DNA from: Perkinsus olseni
Lineage: Eukaryota; Perkinsozoa; Perkinsida
Assembly (NCBI GenBank): GCA_013115125.1
Contig: JABANN010000090.1
Location: 1 to 64,000 of the forward strand
DNA: 64,000 bases
Direction: 5' to 3'
The notes under the pieces are model-generated. The model saw nothing but the letters and a program-made list of their open reading frames with translations. It was not told where the DNA came from and made no database searches. This document shows, piece by piece, positions 1-11,516 of the stretch (positions within the stretch are counted from its first letter, which is position 1; every line of letters begins with the position of its first letter). The position numbers and the translations under genes are program-made.

Positions 1-802
1 TGCTCGCCGAGCAATGCTCGGGTTTCAGGTTTGGTGTTTTCCTTCCCGCACTCCCGTATTCTTTGGGATTTTATGTGGCCGACCGGGACCCCTAGTGGCG
101 GCGTAATTACGCTGTGACGCGACCGCGCGCCACGAAATTTCGGCCAACAACATGAACAACGTTGCGATAGCTGACGGTATCCCGACTTGTCAGGCATAGC
201 CAGTGGCCTCTGAAGCGTAGTTTCTGCAGGGTTTTGTCCCGGCAGTATGAATCTGCCGAGGCTCCTAAAATTTGTTCATCACCTCGCTCAGAGCGCTTCT
301 CTTATTGTTGCCCTCATCCGGGATAAACAAGCGTGTAGCACTTGAGGAGGTCACCGGGTGAGGCTGAGCGAGAGCTTTTGCTACTTCAATGAGGCAAGCA
401 AGGAGTTATCATGTGAGGGTAAGTTCGGTAAAGGGAGAATGGCCTGGTCGTCGGCGGGCAGGGGGCTGGGCTGTGATCGCCACAATGCATAGGATTAAAC
501 TGCTAACCGGCCTGTTGACAACAGGCTGTTGTCGTCGGTCGTCGGACCGAATTCAGACGCTGCACAAACGTGCCTCCTCGTCATGTGACTTCGGTGTGAC
601 TCTAGGTTTCCTAAGCGCCTGTTCTGGCTTCCGCGTTGCGACAGTATAATGACACCAGCGTGGACTCTCAGTAGATCAAATCTACTAGATTTCAGACTCA
701 TCACAGGACTCATCGTAGTTGAGGTGTCTAACCCGAAGGCTAGAGAGTTTTCCCCAGGTCCTCTCAGTGATCGGTGTCTTCCTTTACGTTTCCCTTTCAA
801 TT
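1..802. other. Upstream region without a recognised gene
   Basis: Short open frames occur on both strands, but none has a recognisable motif, signal peptide or splice pattern. It probably holds the 5' flank and leader of the LicD-domain gene that starts at 803. Confidence 0.4.
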
Positions 803-3800
803 ATGTGGGTGCCCGGGCGGGCACTCCTGCCGTTGCTCCTCATCGGCTTCACCGCTGCGTCTCGGGTCTGCGGAGGCCCCTTGAGTCTCTGCTGGAGATT
901 TGGTACATGCTCCAACTCGAGCCCGGCGGGTGTCTCTCACGATTACTGCTGCAGCGGTGAAGGCCTCGCTGACTCGGTCAACTGCTGGGGACACCCTGGG
1001 TACCCCCCTGAAGCATGTTGTCCTGGAAGATTCGAGCTGCCTCAGGCGACATGCCCTCCGGAACTGCTGGATCGTATAGCCTGGCTCCTCGACAGGGACG
1101 CCTTCGACGCCCCGCCCCTTTGGAAAGTCGCCACAGACGAGGCCGCCGTCGACATCTTCCTCAAGAAGCACACAACGCGACGCTGTGCTGTTGCCTTCAT
1201 AGCCCACAGGATTTTCCTCTACACAAAGATCCCCCGATGGGCCAAGCATTTCGGAATACTCGTCGATCCTGACGCTGTCAGCCACGACGTCTTCTCCCTC
1301 AGCTCCATGGTGGTCGCCTTCGATTTCCTGCGACAGCTCCCGTTGACGATTCTGATTGGCGACCCCGTGCTTAGCCGGTTGTGGATAGAGAGGGCCCTCG
1401 GGCACTGGAGGAAGCTCAAGTGTTATGTCTGGCAAGACACCTGGCAGTTGCATCCTCGCACAGGCTCCTGTGATGCCGATGAGAACTCGCTTGAGCAAGA
1501 GTTCAAGCGCCGCATCACCTTCTTTTTGAATCGCGGTGCTGTACCCGGCGTAGATGACAGCAGGTCTATGTTGAGTACCGCGGAGACTGGCTGCGAGTTG
1601 AGCAAGATTTGTGCGGCGCTGATCCTGTTCCTGCACGGTGCAATCACGAGCGAACAAGTGGATTATTGGTGGGGTCGGCTCAGATTCCCTGGGTTCATCC
1701 TGACTACCTCCTGGCCATTGCTGCCCCTTCTGTCCATGGCCTCCGAGGCAGTTCTTTCGACAACACGGGCCACCGCATATCAGAATGATGAGACGCCTAT
1801 AGTGGTTGTCGAGTGCAATGAAGTACCTGTTGTCACGCCTAGCCTGCACTACAACCTCTCGTACATCTCGCGTTTCGATTGTATACCACTCCTTCCACAG
1901 ATCATACCCGACATGGGGCATGTAGCTCTCCTCTCGCCGAAGCGCTGGGACTATGAGAACGAGGCGTCGCTTCCGCTGATGGTTGCATCGATGATCAGGA
2001 ACAATCTCTCCGTCGCTGGGCTCCCAGTTGTCGACCCGGACGAGAGGTGGTCATGGCCTTGTCTCAAGTTTCACCGAGACGACGTCTTTCACCAGTTGGT
2101 CACAGTAACGCCGTACGCAACGGGCTACGAGTCATACACCGCAGACCATAGTTGCGTCAAGTGCAGCACTACGAGCCAAAGCCGAATCTACGAAGCTCAA
2201 ACCTTCCACAAGGTCTCGAGGATCTGCGGAGGCTCGGCGACGTTGCCCGAGTTCGCACTCTGTCAAGACCTCATTGCCTTCGCTAGGGGCGATTTCGGGA
2301 TTTTCACCTGTCATCACTATCACCCAGTTCGCGAATCCCCTTACTTCTCACGGCTTGACCAGTTACCCGAGTGGCTGTCAGCCACTGTCGGTGTTACTGT
2401 CCTTTTCGTTGAGGCATCGCTACCTCCGCGAGCAATCACAGCGTGCGCCGGCGAGCACCGTGGGTCGTACGGTCCGTGTGAGACTCATGAGTTCCGAGCC
2501 TGGATAAGTTCGTGGTTGGCAGATAGAGATATCGTCGTCCAATGCGCCTCGGCATTCCTGCCGGTACCCCTCCATCGCTACGGTATCGAACCTTGCCCCC
2601 AGGTCATGAACAAGAGCCTCTGGCTCAACTTCAATGTTTGTGCCACAGAGACATACAGCGTCGACCGCGACCGCCGTTGGCCGGGAGTCGAGTTCATCGG
2701 GTCCAGCTGCTCGTACGCAGGCCTCTACAGGCTGCCATTGGCTCACACGCGATTGCTCTTTGGCGATGGTGTGCGGGTGTGGGTGAACCATACTGTGGGA
2801 TACTTTAAGAGCTCCACGGGGGCTACTCTCCGTGGGGTCTCTCTCGAGGTCGCCGAGTGGTCTGCAACATTGCCGGACTTGCTGGCTGTGACGAAGGAAG
2901 CTCAGGCTGCTGGGACTCGATTCATAGCGCTGCTGCCTAATGCAACCTCCACTGTGGCCATGGGCATGCTCATCAGGCTCACCGGAGCTGGATGCGCCGT
3001 GGCTGGTGGCTTGACCCGCTATGGGAGCTCATTGCTCTGGCCCGCGCGGCGCGTTCGCTATGGGTGGTGGAAGGTGGAGGTCCTGGATACTCGGCCCGAC
3101 AGGCGTGCCTGTCAAAGAGCTGACTCCACCTCGGCCACGCGAGTGTATCGAACCGAGGCCTTGCTGCGCATCCTTGGGCAGATTCTCGACGCTGAGGACA
3201 CCCTGCTGGGTGATGATGCCGAGAACTTCAGTCCTGTGGCGGTGGCATCTAAAGTTCTCCTTCTGGACGCCGTTGCTTCCCGTATGGGTGTTGATGTTTG
3301 CACGTGCAGCCAGATTCTTTTCGATGAGCCGGACTGGGCCCAGCAGCTCAAGGGTGTCCCCTTCCCAGGAGTTCACAGTGTTTTCATTGAAGGCATCCGT
3401 GTGGATGATGTACGCAGGACGTGTACGGTAGAGGCGGCCAACAGCGATGCAGTCCTCGCGGAAAACTACAAGTACATGGAACACTATCGATCCGTGACAC
3501 CGTTGTGCAACCGATTGTGGCTTGAGGATAGCTTTATACGACTTGTCGAGTGGTGGACCTCTGGGGCTCCGGAAGGCTCGAGAGTGGCTCTTGCCCGGCA
3601 AGGGACACTCCTCTCAGCGTTGTATCGTAGCGGCGATATCGGTATGATACCGTGGGACTACGATTTGGAGGTGACGTTGGTTGGGCTGGATCGCGAATAC
3701 GTGGGTGATCCGACAGAGACCGGCCTCTGCTCTACAGTAGTCGCTGCAGGAGTGTTCGCCGGAGTGCTGTTGAAGACGTGCGAGCTCGTAGAGAATCTCA

Positions 3801-4246
3801 CCTTTGGCATGGAGTCCGATCCCACCACTGCCCTTCGGGAAAGGGTCGCTGTCCAGCTTGGGCCCTTCACTATCGCGGTTATCCACACAGAGATGTTGCC
3901 GTCCGACCTCGTGGCCGTGCCCATGTTCGGAGCCTCTACGAAGATCCACTTTTCGCTACGGCAATGGGACTGGTGGTATCATAACATCTACAGAGGCTCC
4001 AGCTCCAAACTTATTGGTGGGGGCAACGTCGCTGACCACAACCCATGGGAGCTCTGTAACCATCGTGGAGCTCTCGGTCGCAGCTTGTGTCTTCCTAGTT
4101 GTGCGAACAGGAGCTTCTGTGATTTCCCAGACCTATTGCCGCTTACCCGAGCCAGCTGTGGCTTGTGGTGGGAGGGGTCGTGTCGAGGACGGCGGCAGGA
4201 AGCTCTTGCTGATGCTTTTGTCACCTCACCTCCCGTGACATCATGA
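803..4246 (+). CDS. Secreted/luminal protein with C-terminal LicD/fukutin-type domain
   Basis: This is an intronless frame of 1147 residues. The open frame extends further upstream, but the ATG at 803 begins a classic signal peptide (MWVPGRALLPLLLIGFTAAS, cleavage near residue 23), so I chose it. The last ~270 residues carry the LicD/fukutin signature: GTLLSAL at about residue 934, then IPWDYDLEV at about 948. In the family the equivalent is GxLLGaxRxgxxIPWDdDxD, where the acidic residues bind metal. LicD and fukutin-type enzymes move phosphocholine or ribitol/sugar phosphates onto glycans, so a role in decorating surface glycans in the secretory pathway is inferred. The second family aspartate is Tyr and the last is Glu here, so activity is uncertain. 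The ~900-residue N-terminal part is Cys- and Trp-rich and I do not recognise it. Many other genes in this window have introns, so a 3.4 kb intronless gene stands out. Confidence 0.8.
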   Translation: MWVPGRALLPLLLIGFTAASRVCGGPLSLCWRFGTCSNSSPAGVSHDYCCSGEGLADSVNCWGHPGYPPEACCPGRFELPQATCPPELLDRIAWLLDRDAFDAPPLWKVATDEAAVDIFLKKHTTRRCAVAFIAHRIFLYTKIPRWAKHFGILVDPDAVSHDVFSLSSMVVAFDFLRQLPLTILIGDPVLSRLWIERALGHWRKLKCYVWQDTWQLHPRTGSCDADENSLEQEFKRRITFFLNRGAVPGVDDSRSMLSTAETGCELSKICAALILFLHGAITSEQVDYWWGRLRFPGFILTTSWPLLPLLSMASEAVLSTTRATAYQNDETPIVVVECNEVPVVTPSLHYNLSYISRFDCIPLLPQIIPDMGHVALLSPKRWDYENEASLPLMVASMIRNNLSVAGLPVVDPDERWSWPCLKFHRDDVFHQLVTVTPYATGYESYTADHSCVKCSTTSQSRIYEAQTFHKVSRICGGSATLPEFALCQDLIAFARGDFGIFTCHHYHPVRESPYFSRLDQLPEWLSATVGVTVLFVEASLPPRAITACAGEHRGSYGPCETHEFRAWISSWLADRDIVVQCASAFLPVPLHRYGIEPCPQVMNKSLWLNFNVCATETYSVDRDRRWPGVEFIGSSCSYAGLYRLPLAHTRLLFGDGVRVWVNHTVGYFKSSTGATLRGVSLEVAEWSATLPDLLAVTKEAQAAGTRFIALLPNATSTVAMGMLIRLTGAGCAVAGGLTRYGSSLLWPARRVRYGWWKVEVLDTRPDRRACQRADSTSATRVYRTEALLRILGQILDAEDTLLGDDAENFSPVAVASKVLLLDAVASRMGVDVCTCSQILFDEPDWAQQLKGVPFPGVHSVFIEGIRVDDVRRTCTVEAANSDAVLAENYKYMEHYRSVTPLCNRLWLEDSFIRLVEWWTSGAPEGSRVALARQGTLLSALYRSGDIGMIPWDYDLEVTLVGLDREYVGDPTETGLCSTVVAAGVFAGVLLKTCELVENLTFGMESDPTTALRERVAVQLGPFTIAVIHTEMLPSDLVAVPMFGASTKIHFSLRQWDWWYHNIYRGSSSKLIGGGNVADHNPWELCNHRGALGRSLCLPSCANRSFCDFPDLLPLTRASCGLWWEGSCRGRRQEALADAFVTSPPVTS

Positions 4247-4278
4247 TGACAATAAGGAAGTGACCCGTTTAGTTTGTG

Positions 4279-4366
4279 TGTTTCGTCACAAAGCAGTGGG
4301 TCGGTGCAAAAACCCTTGTAAAATGCGGTCTCGAGAAAGGTCGCGGGTTCGATCCTCGCCGAAGCA
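4279..4366 (+). tRNA. tRNA-like gene, anticodon unresolved
   Basis: The 5' arm TGTTTCG pairs fully with CGAAGCA at 4360-4366 (one G-T pair). A T arm GCGGG-TTCGATC-CTCGC sits immediately before it, and a T-rich run follows, as expected for a Pol III terminator. A D-arm-like GCA..TGC with the GG pair lies near 4293-4307. The span is 88 nt, which suits a long-variable-arm tRNA (Ser/Leu type) or one with a small intron. I could not fold a canonical anticodon arm, so the isotype is open and it may be a decayed or tRNA-derived copy. Confidence 0.45.
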
Positions 4367-4726
4367 TTTTTTATGTATTTTTTCTCTCGTAGCTCGACCA
4401 CTAGCCGATGCCCCGCAAACAGATGCCCCCTAGACCGGGGATACTTTTGGTAGTTGATAATGGAATACAGGGACGGATTAGCATCTCATAGTTATACCAA
4501 GGGCCGTTCCTCACGGTGGGAGGGGTTGCTGAGGTTCGCACAAGTCACGAGCTTGTGACGTAGACTAGCGTCACCATGTAACGTAAGTAGATATCCCTGT
4601 GACCAGCAAGGTGCCCTCCTTCTCTGGCCTGCGCTCGCCTCAGTGTTCTGCTTCAGGCTCTGAGCATTCGAGCTCGTTATCGTAGTAGGGTTTTGACAAA
4701 GATTTGAGTCTCATCCACCATCGTTA
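4367..4726. other. Intergenic, probable 5' flank of CCCH gene
   Basis: No coding signal is visible. The sequence just before 4747 (ctttctcaattgcag) looks like a 3' splice site. An upstream untranslated exon, or a trans-splice acceptor for the following gene, is therefore possible. Confidence 0.35.
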
Positions 4727-6241
4727 ATGTCATTGCCACTTTCTCAATTGCAGAATCAGCAGCAGCAGCCGCAGTCGAATCAGCTAGTCGGTCAAGACGC
4801 GTTTGGCCAGATGGACGCCTCCGATAGTATGGGGATGAATCCGCAGGGTATGGCTGGAGCCATGTCAATGGGCCAGCGTCCAGCTGGTAACCCTGCCGGC
4901 GGCGTCCCTCATCGCGAGCTTTATCGCAAAACCCGTATGTGCAAGTACTTCCTTCAAGGCTACTGTGTTCATGGAGACCAGTGCGACCATGCTCACGATG
5001 TTAGCGAGCTGAGGCACCTGCCGGATATGCGTAAGCAAAGGCCTTCCACTGGGGTTGCTGTTTGATCATCAGTTCTTCACTGTTCAGGTCCCGGAGGCTA
5101 CGGCCATGGCGGCGGTGCAGGTCGACAAGTGTCAGATACGGCACCGACGTCGCCTGGCTCTACTGAGTCCCATCCTAGTGGAACTGGTGATGCTGGTTCG
5201 CATGAGCGTGAGGTTTTTAGAAAGACCCGTATGTGCAAGTACTTCCAGCAGGGGTACTGTGTGCACGGTTCTGACTGCAACTACGCCCACGATTGGAGCG
5301 AGATAAGGCATGTTCCCGATCTTCGTAAGAGCAAGTCTAATCAGTTCCCCGGTGCTGCTGGTGTCGAACCCAAGGACGCTCAATTTATGAATGCTGCTGC
5401 GGCCGCTGCGAGTAGGGCTCCCTACGTCGCTGATTCCGGTGCCACTGATGCTGCTGTCTTGGCTGCTTTGAGCAGCACTGCCGCGGCCCTCAACGAGAAT
5501 CCCAATCTACTGGTAACTGGTCCTGATTCATCTACTGGTCTCCCGGCATCGCAGAAGGCTATGAGCAATACCATGACGGCAAGTGACTTCCTCGAGCAAG
5601 CTCAGTTATTAGACCAAATTGCTAAGGCATTGGAACAGCTCAATGGCAGTGCTGATAGTAGCGCTTTTACTGCTGGTGATGAAGTTAGGCTAAGACTCCG
5701 GTCCTACACTGGTGGTCAGGATATGATTGCTGCACTTGTCGATGATCCTCCGGACAACTTCCCCAGCATCACCGATTCCTTCCCGACGGTTCCCGCCCCT
5801 GGGCTTGATGCCGATGCTCCTGCGTTCGTGCCACAGCAGCAGCACCAACAGCAGCAGGCAGCCGCGCCAACATCGACATCGTCATCATCGACAAATGAGA
5901 AGAGACATTACACGAAGTCCTGCGCTGGCACGTTGTTGGTGCCTCCGACCACTGAGCCATCTGAGTCGCGTCAGGCCCGCCCGCGCGGATTGAGTGGGTG
6001 GAAGCCTCTAGAGTCCATCGATAATGTCGAGTCCAGGTCGCGAACACTGAGCCAAATCGCTACAATTTTAGAAGCAAGAAGAAGGTTGCCTAGTTTCAAT
6101 CCGCAGCCCTCGTCGTCGCAGGCTTCATCCCAGTTTGGTGCTGGGTCGTCAACACTTCCGAATGATGCTGGGTCGTACACTCAACAGCTGTCCGGAAGCA
6201 ATAATGCTGTTGGGGGCAGGGTTGAGCAGCCATCAGCCTGA
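4727..6241 (+). CDS. CCCH-type zinc-finger protein, two fingers
   Basis: Two exons, 4727-5030 and 5088-6241, join in phase 1 across a 57-nt GT-AG intron to give 485 residues. The N-terminus is Gln-rich. Finger 1 (CKYFLQGYC...CDHAH) and finger 2 (CKYFQQGYC...CNYAH) are both C-x7-C-x5-C-x3-H, each preceded by RKTRM. Such fingers bind RNA, usually AU- or U-rich elements, so a post-transcriptional role is inferred. After the fingers come an Ala-rich region, a block around FTAGDEV/LRLRSYTGGQD, Gln repeats, and a tail with RPRGLSGWKP and LSQIATILEARRRL. That tail is shared with the three-finger paralogue at 20175. The ATG at 4727 lies just before a possible 3' splice site, so the true start could be in an upstream exon. 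Confidence 0.85.
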
Positions 6242-7038
6242 TCTCCTCAGCAAGTTAGTGGGCCTCAGCAGCATTCTTGCTTGTAGCAGCGCGGGCCGCA
6301 TTTACCACTACTGTCGGTATTGTTGTTGTTGATGAATATGTTGATGTAAGTTATATCAGTGATGAAACATATTAACGCTTTTTCTCGTATTAGTGACGTC
6401 GTTAGAACGAACATAGATCAGGGTGATGACAGGAATGATGATGATAATAATAATAACATTGCTGCTGCTTTTATTGCCTTCCTCCTCCTCCTCCTCCTCA
6501 TTGATATAAGACTATTACTACCATTGTAAGAAGATGGTGACGGTACTAGCAGGTCACGGCAACAGTGCTCACCGCACCACTGCTGCTGCTGGTGCTTCTC
6601 GGTGGTGTTCAAGTAGCATAGTACTGATGTTGTTGTTGAAGCTTTGTTGTTGATGGGTAGGACAGAGAGGGGAGGCCCATCAACTATTGTAAAATACGTG
6701 GCGAATTTCATTATTCCCAAGTTTCTTGGATGCGTTACAATCGGTTCTGTGTTGTCAGTTCTGTAAGGGCGTATAGAGCTACACAGCTCAACTTGGTGGT
6801 GGGGGCGTTGATTCATGTTGGTTGATGAGCATATCTTAGGTCGAACCGTGGAAGCTATAGAGCTTTCCTACCGCTTCCCCCTCGGACTGCATTGTCCCGG
6901 AATGGTAGTAGCTGGATAGCGTCTTACTTGAGGACCTCATTGATTCCGCTATTCAGCGCTCGTAGTCCTTCGGCATTGGACTTCCTTATCGCTGAAGAGC
7001 TTAGGTAGTATTTTTGGTCAACCCACGGCCTTTCGGGT
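6242..7038. other. 3' flank with simple repeats
   Basis: It holds short low-complexity runs (tcctcc near 6480, gctgctgct near 6580) and no supported gene. It is probably 3' UTR of the CCCH gene plus the promoter of the transporter gene. Confidence 0.4.
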
Positions 7039-8530
7039 ATGGTCCCTCGAGTGCCGGCTTGGGCTGTGGCGGCTGTGATGTTGCTGACCGGCAGCATGAA
7101 TACTCTCTCCAAGAAGGCTATGTTCGAGACATGTGCGCCAAGCATCACCGGACACACTAGAGGTACTCAGGACGGCTGGGTCCAATGGGCTGGGAGGATA
7201 ATACAAGTTGATTGCACACTGTATGCAGCGAAAATAGGGGGCCTCTGATTGCAGCGATCAGAAGACTTGTATCCGACTTTCGGACAAGCAATCTTAAGGT
7301 CGAGCCTAGTATGCTAGAACGCCTCGTGCGGTAATCCTGGTGATTCGCAATCAGAAAACTGTGCTTCTCCCTCAGCCGACTGCCCATCGGGCCAAGAGCC
7401 CTTCAACAAGCCCTGGACACAGAACCTAGCTATGTTCCTGGGCGAGTCGATGCTGCTCTTTGTAGTACTCTACAAGCAGAGACGGCAGTATCCTGCCAGT
7501 GACCGGCGCCCTTCGCGACCACCGCCGTACTTCTTCGCTCCGCCTGCTGCTCTTGATCTACTGGGCACTGGCTTCTCGGGAATTGGGATGAATTTTATAT
7601 CGGCTTCGGTGTGGCAGATGATGCGGGGGAGTATTGTAGTTTTCACTGCGATACTATCAGTACTCCTACTAGGCCGAACGATGCACAGCTCTAAGATACT
7701 TGCCATATGTTGCACGGTCCTTGGCCTTACTCTGGTGGGCGCCAGCTCAGTACTGGATACGAAGGCCTCCAGCAGCAGCCATGGCGGGCTGGCCTCTCTG
7801 GTTGGGATTGGTTTCACCATCCTTGGCCAGCTCTGCGGAGCTACTCAGATGATCACTGAGGAGCGGTTGCTCAAGTCTCGCCGCTGCCCATCCTCCCTTG
7901 TTGTCGGTATGGAAGGCATCTGGGGCATCGCTTCGATGTTGGTAGTGCTGGCCGCCATGTCCTGGGTCCCTGGCGACGACAACGGCTCGTATGAGAACGC
8001 CAGAGACTCGTTGTACAAACTGGAGACCTCCGCGACGATCCTGACTCTGATGATCACCTATTTTTTATCAATATCCGTATTCAACTTATGCGGCATGACA
8101 GTGGCGAGACGATTGTCTTCCGTAAGGCGGCTCTTCATTCCCTGCGGAGAGGACTCCGAGTACTTCAGGTTCACAGGACTATGCTGGACTCGCTTCGTAC
8201 GATGCTCGTGTGGATTGCTCAGCTCTCCTTTTACTACATATTCGGGAGTTCTAGATACGGTGGGAGAGGCCTTGTGTTACTCAGGTCCTCGATCCCGATG
8301 CAGGTACCCCCTGGTCCGCCCACAGCTGGCTTCAGCTTGCTGGCTTCCTAATTTGTGTAGTCGGTACCCTGCTGTATAACGACGTCATAACTTTACCTTT
8401 CATGCGTGCTCATGACGTAGATGAGTCCTCGAGGGCGTTGATCATAGCAGAAGATGATGATGAATCAGATGCATCGGCAGTAGTGAATGAATCAGCATCA
8501 GATGCGGACAGAGAGATGAACAGTTATTAA
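7039..8530 (+). CDS. SLC35F6-type DMT-superfamily transporter
   Basis: Four exons, 7039-7162, 7376-8121, 8169-8259 and 8304-8530, sum to 1188 nt, giving 395 residues with GT-AG borders throughout. The sequence follows animal SLC35F6 from end to end. It has MLLTGSMNTLSKKAMF at the N-terminus, AMFLGES opening helix 2, SASVWQMMRGSIVVFTA, then TMLDSLRTMLVWIAQLS and LAGFLICVVGTLLYND in the last helices. About ten hydrophobic segments are present. The family belongs to the nucleotide-sugar-transporter-like EamA/DMT clan. In animals it sits in lysosomal and other endomembranes and its substrate is not settled. The C-terminal tail is acidic (DDDESDASAVV). The 213-nt first intron is longer than the others (44-47 nt). 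Confidence 0.9.
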
Positions 8531-8898
8531 TCCCATGTGGCTGTGTAGAGTTGTGAGTGTGGAAAGCGACAAGTCTCATGGACAACTGTGTGATAGACTG
8601 AAGAGAGCGTGGCACCCTATGCAGTTGAGGGATGAGTTACTGGCTAACAGCTGGCAGCCACGTCAACTCTCTGCTTGGCTTGTACACCCCAATTCCCGGA
8701 GTACTGTCTCACACAAACCCGGAGTCAACTCCGATGAACGATTCTGACTCCTTTTGAATTTGGAGGACTGTTACGTGACTATGCAACGGGTGCCTCTGTT
8801 GCAAACAGTTAAGTTAACTGAGTTAACACAACAGACAACACGGTTAGGTTGAATTTCATGGCTCACGTACCGGGTCCCAAGTCAAACAAGTAACATCA
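8531..8898. other. Convergent intergenic region
   Basis: This lies between the ends of the + strand transporter and the - strand transferase. No gene is seen. It contains a small palindromic cluster of GTTAAC words near 8810-8825. Confidence 0.4.
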
Positions 8899-11475
8899 TC
8901 AGGAGGCCGCTCGTCCCTGAATGAGGAGAGCTGAAAGCGGATAAATATCCTCGGCCCACCTTCGTGCGTCCTCCAACACCTGCAGTAGGCCGGGTATGGT
9001 CTCCCACAGAGGCCCGGCACTGAGGTCCCCGAGGAGATGCTCTGTTCCGTTGTAGAAGAGAGACCACAAGTCCAGGTACCTGTTACACGGGCATGCCGTG
9101 TAGGCCTCCTTCACGAGAGGTTCACTCTTTTCGCGTTGCGATCTCGTCATTCACGGCGCCTTGGCCGTCAAGGAAATGGAAGGCTACGATATCTGAGCAT
9201 CCCGTCCGAGGGGCGGTGGAGATTAGCGCTTACCAGACAAGTCGCCGGTCCACCCCTCGTCCTCGTACACGCGATTGGTGATGTAAGCATTTACCGGGTC
9301 GAGTATCTGATTAGCATAGCAGCACGATTAACTCACACGAGGAATTTGAGAACACGTTCGAAGACCATTATTCGAGTTCTTCACTCTGCAAGTGTGTGTG
9401 AGTTAAAAGTCCAACGCCGACAGTACGGCTGGGTTAGACTAGCACCGATGTGTCTTTCCGTGGGGGGAACGGTTCAGCCTGTTAATAGGCCCTGTTCATG
9501 GAGCGAGAAATGTGGCCCTCAGTACGAGGTCATAGTCAGCAGGTAGCCACTCACACCGTATCGAGTCCGGGTAGTTGAGCCGTTCATTAAAACTTCGAAC
9601 TCATCCCAATGCGGCCACCGACGGTCGCTCGTGCCTGACCTATTCGTAGGATGATACGGTGGGTGGATGGTACGCAGGCTGTTGACGTTGGCCGAGTTGC
9701 CAGTCTCCAGCAGGACTTGAAAGATCCACTGGTCGTGGTCGTATGGATGATGCCAAAGCCACTTGATGAGGTACCTTTATAACGGATGCCTACTGATAGT
9801 CCATCTCGCAATCAGTGCGGCATACAGATAGAAAGACACACTCGACTGTGTCGGTCTAGAGTAGAACAGCCCAATGTTCATGCAGCCATCACCGAAGGTA
9901 CCTAACGGACAGTGAGGGACGGCAAGGTGGCACGGGCCCGTACGAGAGACTAGAATATCAGCATTATCGCGGTGTGCTTGCTCAAGTAGGTGCTCCTGAG
10001 GAGCCGTACTGAGGGAATAGTGGAGCCCTGAGCTGCTACTGTTGGTGATTTGAAGAAGATAACATCGAAGTCCATGACGACGACCTGTATGCCCAGCTGC
10101 AGGAGGACGGACAACAAAGTGAACTTGTTGAAGAAGCCTATAGTCTGGCCTCGTAAACAGTAGAGGGGCGAGCTATGAGCTTGGGAAAGTCTGGCTTCCT
10201 CGCAAGCTAACAGGGCTGGCTCGTCGATGCAGAAGATGACCAAGGGAAGGCTAAGCGCCGTCATTCTCGTGCCGAAGCCTCGTATGTACGGTGTTAGGCG
10301 CCCCCAAACTAGCGTGACGTAACTGAAAAGTCGTTGGAAACGCCAGGGTGGGGTATTTAAAGTACATGATCTTTTCGGACGGGTGAGTCTCGAGAAAGTC
10401 GATCACCATCTGAACCGCACCGATAAATGCCGGGCTATGTCGTCGCTGCTGACCAGAATGTAAAGGGATGTATCTGTTGCCGTGAGCTATTGATTCAATC
10501 GATCGGGGCATCGCGATTGAAGAAGGGAGACTTAACGATGGAGCCTAGAGAAAACTTTCGAGACCGGCTTGGCGACCAAGCTGCCAGAGAAGGCTGATGT
10601 GCCCGTCGGATGAAGTAAATATTAGGAAGGGAAATAAAGACAAGTTCACGAGAGTTGCGAATACCTTCTGATAAGCTCCGCATGCTTGTAGGGACCAAGC
10701 CAGAAGAGCTTCTCGCCGTCCAGGCCATACTCCGTCTGCACCGATGTGAGCTCGCTTGGGAGGAGATCCATGGCATACCTAAGCCATGAAGCTCAAAGTC
10801 GACCCAGTAGAACTCGCACGTCCAGGCTCACGGCATCTTAGAGTAGGCATACTTCACATCTCGAATCACCGATAGGATGGTCCACCACGGCCAGGATGAA
10901 CTCCACAGCACACGAGCTGGTGTCTGCGGCAACAACGGCTGGACGGCTGTTTTAAAGAAGGTGAGGTAGGGGGACTGGCCGAGGCCCCCGGTGGGGTAAA
11001 GAGGGCACTCATTCCTACTGTAGACATGAGCTCCAAGAAGCCGTCTGCCGAGTTGATGGTTTGATCGTGGGCCTTCTGTACGGACAGGAGGAGCTTCATT
11101 CCAAGGACGGCCATAGATCCCAGAGGGCATGCCTCTGCAATCACAGAAGCCTCCGCGGGAGAAGGAAGTAGTGAGTGCTACAGGCCAGACAGATGAGCAG
11201 AGACAGCGTCGTAATTTCGGCATGTGATTGGGGAAAGACAGGTGATAAACCTACCTTCGGTGTCCATCTTGGCCGCGGCCTTGATCAAGATTTTCGGTAT
11301 GAAGGCGGTTCTGAGTGGAGGGCATTGCACTTAGAATGACACACACATGACGTCGTCAAAGACACAGGATGTCGGGCTAGATCAGCACCGTTGAGTCTGG
11401 AGGATCCACTGAGTGAGTCCGAGCTCCTTTAGGCTCCTAGTCACGTTGTGGAAAGCACGCCAGTCAGCAACAACC
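8899..11475 (-). CDS. Nucleotide-diphospho-sugar transferase (Nucleotid_trans-like), multi-exon locus
   Basis: Several - strand exons together spell a glycosyltransferase of the Nucleotid_trans type. One exon (about 10264-9950) reads ALSLPLVIFCIDEPALL, then KFTLLSVLLQLGIQVVVMDF followed by DVIFFKSP. The D-x-D inside it (near 10053-10082) is the metal/nucleotide-binding motif. A later exon (9770-9590) has HPYDHDQWIFQVLLETGN, the usual DQ..F block. Near 9190 IVAFHFLDGQG follows, and the C-terminal exon ends at 8899. Upstream exons include LDGEKLFWLGPYKHAELIRR (about 10770-10660) and one ending VTRSLKELGLTQWILQTQ, which splices in phase to TAFIPKILIKAAAK (11330-11260). These enzymes act in the Golgi or ER on glycans. 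The 5' end is uncertain. The exons above ~10800 could belong to a separate gene, and one join near 9160 needs a very short intron or a frameshift. Confidence 0.6.
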
Positions 11476-11516
11476 TGGAACGAAAGGCCAACTGATGCGT
11501 GCCAGTCAAGCAACCA

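Noticed and set aside
797-1921. Open frame of 374 residues on the - strand
   Set aside because: It mirrors the start of the LicD-domain gene, whose other strand has a signal peptide and a continuous 1147-residue frame. No motif is seen on the - strand.
6400-6830. Possible CRISPR-like or microsatellite array
   Set aside because: Only short triplet runs are present. There are no evenly spaced repeats, and the context is eukaryotic.
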